A program made the translations under genes and the position numbers. From Microcaldota archaeon (GTDB taxonomy: Archaea; Micrarchaeota; Micrarchaeia; Micrarchaeales; CABMGC01): DNA of 22,424 nucleotides. The stretch is from positions 1-22,424 of the forward strand of contig JAGWHA010000009.1 of NCBI GenBank assembly GCA_028867095.1, written 5' to 3'. The stretch's first letter is position 1. Each line of letters opens with the position of its first letter. Shown here piece after piece: positions 20,896 to 22,424 of this stretch. The notes beneath the pieces were generated by a model that saw nothing but the letters and a program-made list of their open reading frames with translations, had not been told where the DNA came from and did not search any database.

Positions 20896-21610
20896 CTTTT
20901 ACTTGATTTTGCAGGGAGGCGCCATAAGTAGGCTGCAGCATCTTGTTTCTAATAGCATCCTGTAGATCGGCGAATCTTTTCACTTCATTGAGCAGGGCCG
21001 CCCCCATTTTGGGGTTTTTTGAATTCTTTTTTGCAATGCTTATTATGTGGGAATAGGTGGATTCTTCCTTGCAGATGTGGAAGGGCTTCTTGAGGGCCTG
21101 GTTCTCCTGCTCACACATCCTAAAGAAGGCGGAAGGGTCTACAGAGAAGATCATCGTAAGCATCTGATTTATCCTATTTCGAGCGTCATCAGCAGCGGCT
21201 GGAAGATCCTTTGGGGACACGCCTATACTTACAATCGTGTGGATAATGTTCGAACCTCGGGCATTGAAGAGTGATGCGAGATCTATTTTTTCCTGTTCGT
21301 AATATTCGAGGGACTTCTTGAAAGCGTCGAAAGTGCCGATTGTTGCGACATTTTGGAGAAGACAGTTCCCGTTCCCATTCATCGGGGTAGTGAGTATCTT
21401 TTTATCCTGCTTTAGGAAAAATTCGAAGACAGGATAGGAGCCGTATACCATAGATTTGTATGCGAGATTCGAGATTGTCTTTTTGAGGGCTGGCAGGTTT
21501 TCCCCCTTTGTCTCCTTCTTTATTGTCTCGAGAAGCGAGCTGACCGTTTCTACGTCGTTTCGTGTGATGGCGTCCTCTATTAGCTTTAAGTTTGACGAGA
21601 TTTCCGACAT
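20888..21610 (-). CDS. Ankyrin-like helical repeat protein, function unknown
   Basis: The 240-residue product is entirely helical in appearance, with no signal peptide or membrane segment. Several units resemble degenerate ankyrin repeats: DAITRNDVETVSSLLETIKK near the N terminus, MVYGSYPVFEFFLKQDKKIL (about 54-73), and GNCLLQNVATIGTFDAFKKS (about 81-100). Another is GSNIIHTIVSIGVSPKDLPA (about 119-138). These have the G-x-x-LL/H-x-x-x-x-G spacing expected of the fold. I do not recognise a named family. The C terminus is Gln/Lys-rich (LQNQVKVK). The ATG at 21610 shares its A with the stop of a 10-codon upstream ORF. Ankyrin-type proteins usually mediate protein-protein contacts. Base use is somewhat richer in A/T than the neighbouring enzymes, and this end of the window holds only unrecognised genes, hinting at lineage-specific content. 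Confidence 0.72.
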   Translation of the reverse strand: MSEISSNLKLIEDAITRNDVETVSSLLETIKKETKGENLPALKKTISNLAYKSMVYGSYPVFEFFLKQDKKILTTPMNGNGNCLLQNVATIGTFDAFKKSLEYYEQEKIDLASLFNARGSNIIHTIVSIGVSPKDLPAAADDARNRINQMLTMIFSVDPSAFFRMCEQENQALKKPFHICKEESTYSHIISIAKKNSKNPKMGAALLNEVKRFADLQDAIRNKMLQPTYGASLQNQVKVK

Positions 21611-21642
21611 TAGGCACTACCAGAAGCAATTTCGCTTGACAT
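21610..21642 (-). CDS. Ten-codon upstream ORF coupled to the ankyrin-like gene
   Basis: ATG at 21642 opens a frame MSSEIASGSA ending in TAA at 21612-21610. The last A of TAA is the first A of the ankyrin-like gene's ATG (TAATG). The TATA-like AAGTTTTTATT (21670-21680) would place the transcript start about 7 bases before this ATG, so it is the first start codon on the mRNA. It could be a leader peptide, or chance. Confidence 0.3.
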   Translation of the reverse strand: MSSEIASGSA

Positions 21643-21669
21643 TTTGACGAAATACATATTGATGCTAAG

Positions 21670-21680
21670 AATAAAAACTT
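21670..21680 (-). promoter_or_regulatory. TATA-like element for the ankyrin-like gene
   Basis: On the minus strand this reads AAGTTTTTATT, in the 102-base gap between the unknown 173-residue gene and the ankyrin-like gene. It would start transcription near 21649, giving a leader of about 39 bases before the ATG at 21610. That is longer than at most other genes here. Confidence 0.4.
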
Positions 21681-21712
21681 ATTGTTGCTTTTCGTATTGC
21701 AAAACAATAAAC

Positions 21713-22234
21713 TCAGGGTCTTTCGAGAGATTTTATCTGCTCCACTATGTCCGGGATTACGACTGCAGCCTGTATGTGCACCCTATATCTTAGCTCCTTG
21801 TGTGCGTAGTCACTGTAGCTGCCAAAAAATACGAATTCGGAGGAGCGCAGCATCTGATTCTCGAATTTTTTTACGGTTAGCCGATCCCGTGGCAAATCAT
21901 CGTCAAGCACCTGGACGACTTTCGGCCTGCGGTTTATGTCCTCGCTGCTTATGCCCATCTTTGAAATTTGGATTTCGACTGGTATCTGGTTTTTATCGCA
22001 AACGCTCAGAAAGCCGTCCACCAGGGACAGGTTCATCCGCCTATCTTCCTGGGGTCTGCCGTTTCTCATCGTTATAGTTAGCGGCGGTGTTGCCTTGAAG
22101 CCTATCGCCTTGACAACATTATCCCTCTGAAAGTAGATGTCTAAATCCACCCCCACTCCACCTAGAACATGGTCAAAATACGCGAAGCGGTGCGACGTCT
22201 TTATACGCGGCATCTCGACATTTGCGACTTCCAT
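21713..22234 (-). CDS. Hypothetical protein, 173 residues
   Basis: I do not recognise this gene. The product looks soluble, mixed alpha/beta, without signal peptide or membrane helix. Visible segments are HRFAYFDHVLGGVGVDLDIY near the N terminus, KATPPLTITMRNGRPQEDRR in the middle, and SSEFVFFGSYSDYAHKELRY followed by HIQAAVVIPDIVEQIKSLER at the end. It holds one Cys. ATG 22234 is chosen because the TATA-like CTATTTAAATCC (minus strand, 22254-22265) is centred about 25 bases upstream, giving a leaderless transcript. The frame stays open upstream to the window edge, but that part has an unnatural composition, and another frame there looks more protein-like. It is separated by 102 bases from the ankyrin-like gene on the same strand. 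Confidence 0.6.
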   Translation of the reverse strand: MEVANVEMPRIKTSHRFAYFDHVLGGVGVDLDIYFQRDNVVKAIGFKATPPLTITMRNGRPQEDRRMNLSLVDGFLSVCDKNQIPVEIQISKMGISSEDINRRPKVVQVLDDDLPRDRLTVKKFENQMLRSSEFVFFGSYSDYAHKELRYRVHIQAAVVIPDIVEQIKSLERP

Positions 22235-22253
22235 GTTCTGAATCCTTTTGGGG

Positions 22254-22265
22254 GATTTAAATAGC
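22254..22265 (-). promoter_or_regulatory. TATA element for the 173-residue hypothetical gene
   Basis: CTATTTAAATCC on the minus strand is centred about 25 bases before ATG 22234. It starts a few bases after the stop codon of the partial gene at the window edge. Confidence 0.5.
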
Positions 22266-22269
22266 TTAA

Positions 22270-22424
22270 CTAGTGTTCGTATAGTAGAAATCCTCTGATT
22301 ACGACGAAAGTCACCATTTGCAGGTATCGGTGTACGTTGTAAACAATGTCTATAATTTTTAGCTCCTTTTTGCGCATGTACCACAATCTGCTCCGTAACT
22401 CGTCTCCAAACTTTCTTTTCTGCA
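22270..22424 (-). CDS. 3' end of an unrecognised gene, cut by the window edge
   Basis: The minus-strand frame beginning at 22422 is open for 50 codons to a TAG at 22270-22272. It reads like real protein: a basic, amphipathic stretch (KRKFGDELRSRLWYMRKKEL), then KIIDIVYNVHRYLQMV and a hydrophobic end TFVVIRGFLLYEH. The competing frame over the same bases is rich in Arg, Gln and Pro and looks non-coding. I cannot name the protein. The call rests on composition alone, over a short stretch. Confidence 0.4.
   Translation of the reverse strand, partial: QKRKFGDELRSRLWYMRKKELKIIDIVYNVHRYLQMVTFVVIRGFLLYEH

Noticed and set aside
1..22424. CRISPR array, insertion sequence, integrase or prophage
   Set aside because: No regularly spaced repeats, transposase motifs or terminal inverted repeats with target duplications were seen. 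The genes are mostly housekeeping in normal operons.

Overview
The window reads as a compact, gene-dense archaeal genome segment. The evidence is archaeal-style TATA elements about 25 bases ahead of start codons, many apparently leaderless genes, Shine-Dalgarno sites of the GTGAT type, a typical archaeal tRNA-Val without encoded CCA, heavy use of AGG/AGA and ATA codons, and T-rich rather than hairpin terminators. Several genes are more typical of bacteria (a full-length bacterial-type AspRS with a GAD domain, a NAD-linked pyruvate dehydrogenase complex, a parvulin). A small-genome DPANN lineage such as Micrarchaeota would fit, but that placement is inference.

Layout. Bases 1-327 are the 3' end of an ammonium transporter. 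Next come scpA-scpB (chromosome condensation), converging on a small membrane protein and a cob(I)alamin adenosyltransferase (2613-1575, minus). A tRNA-Val(CAC) follows at 2674. Then a PadR regulator and a 14-TM-type MFS exporter lie on the minus strand, divergent from a 52-residue Cys-x-Cys/coiled-coil protein. The shared promoter carries two nearly identical inverted operators.

From 10298 down to 4730 a minus-strand operon encodes gatC-gatA-gatB-aspS, a DNPH1/RCL-like nucleotide N-glycosidase and a DUF1801 protein. The first four genes together make a complete indirect route to Asn-tRNA (and possibly Gln-tRNA). Divergent from it are a parvulin and a CYTH triphosphatase-like protein, which converge on a sugar-1-phosphate nucleotidylyltransferase and a malic enzyme.

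From 13355 to 20895 everything is on the plus strand: pyruvate dehydrogenase E1 alpha, E1 beta and E2, CTP synthase, dihydrolipoamide dehydrogenase (E3), an alpha/beta hydrolase and a Nudix hydrolase. The malic enzyme is transcribed divergently from the PDH operon, so the block can carry malate to pyruvate to acetyl-CoA.

The right end (20888-22424, minus) is less conserved: an ankyrin-like repeat protein with a tiny upstream ORF, an unrecognised 173-residue protein, and the 3' end of another unknown gene running off the window. I saw no CRISPR array, insertion sequence, integrase or rRNA. No intergenic gap exceeds about 170 bases, so there is no stretch over 300 bases without a gene.
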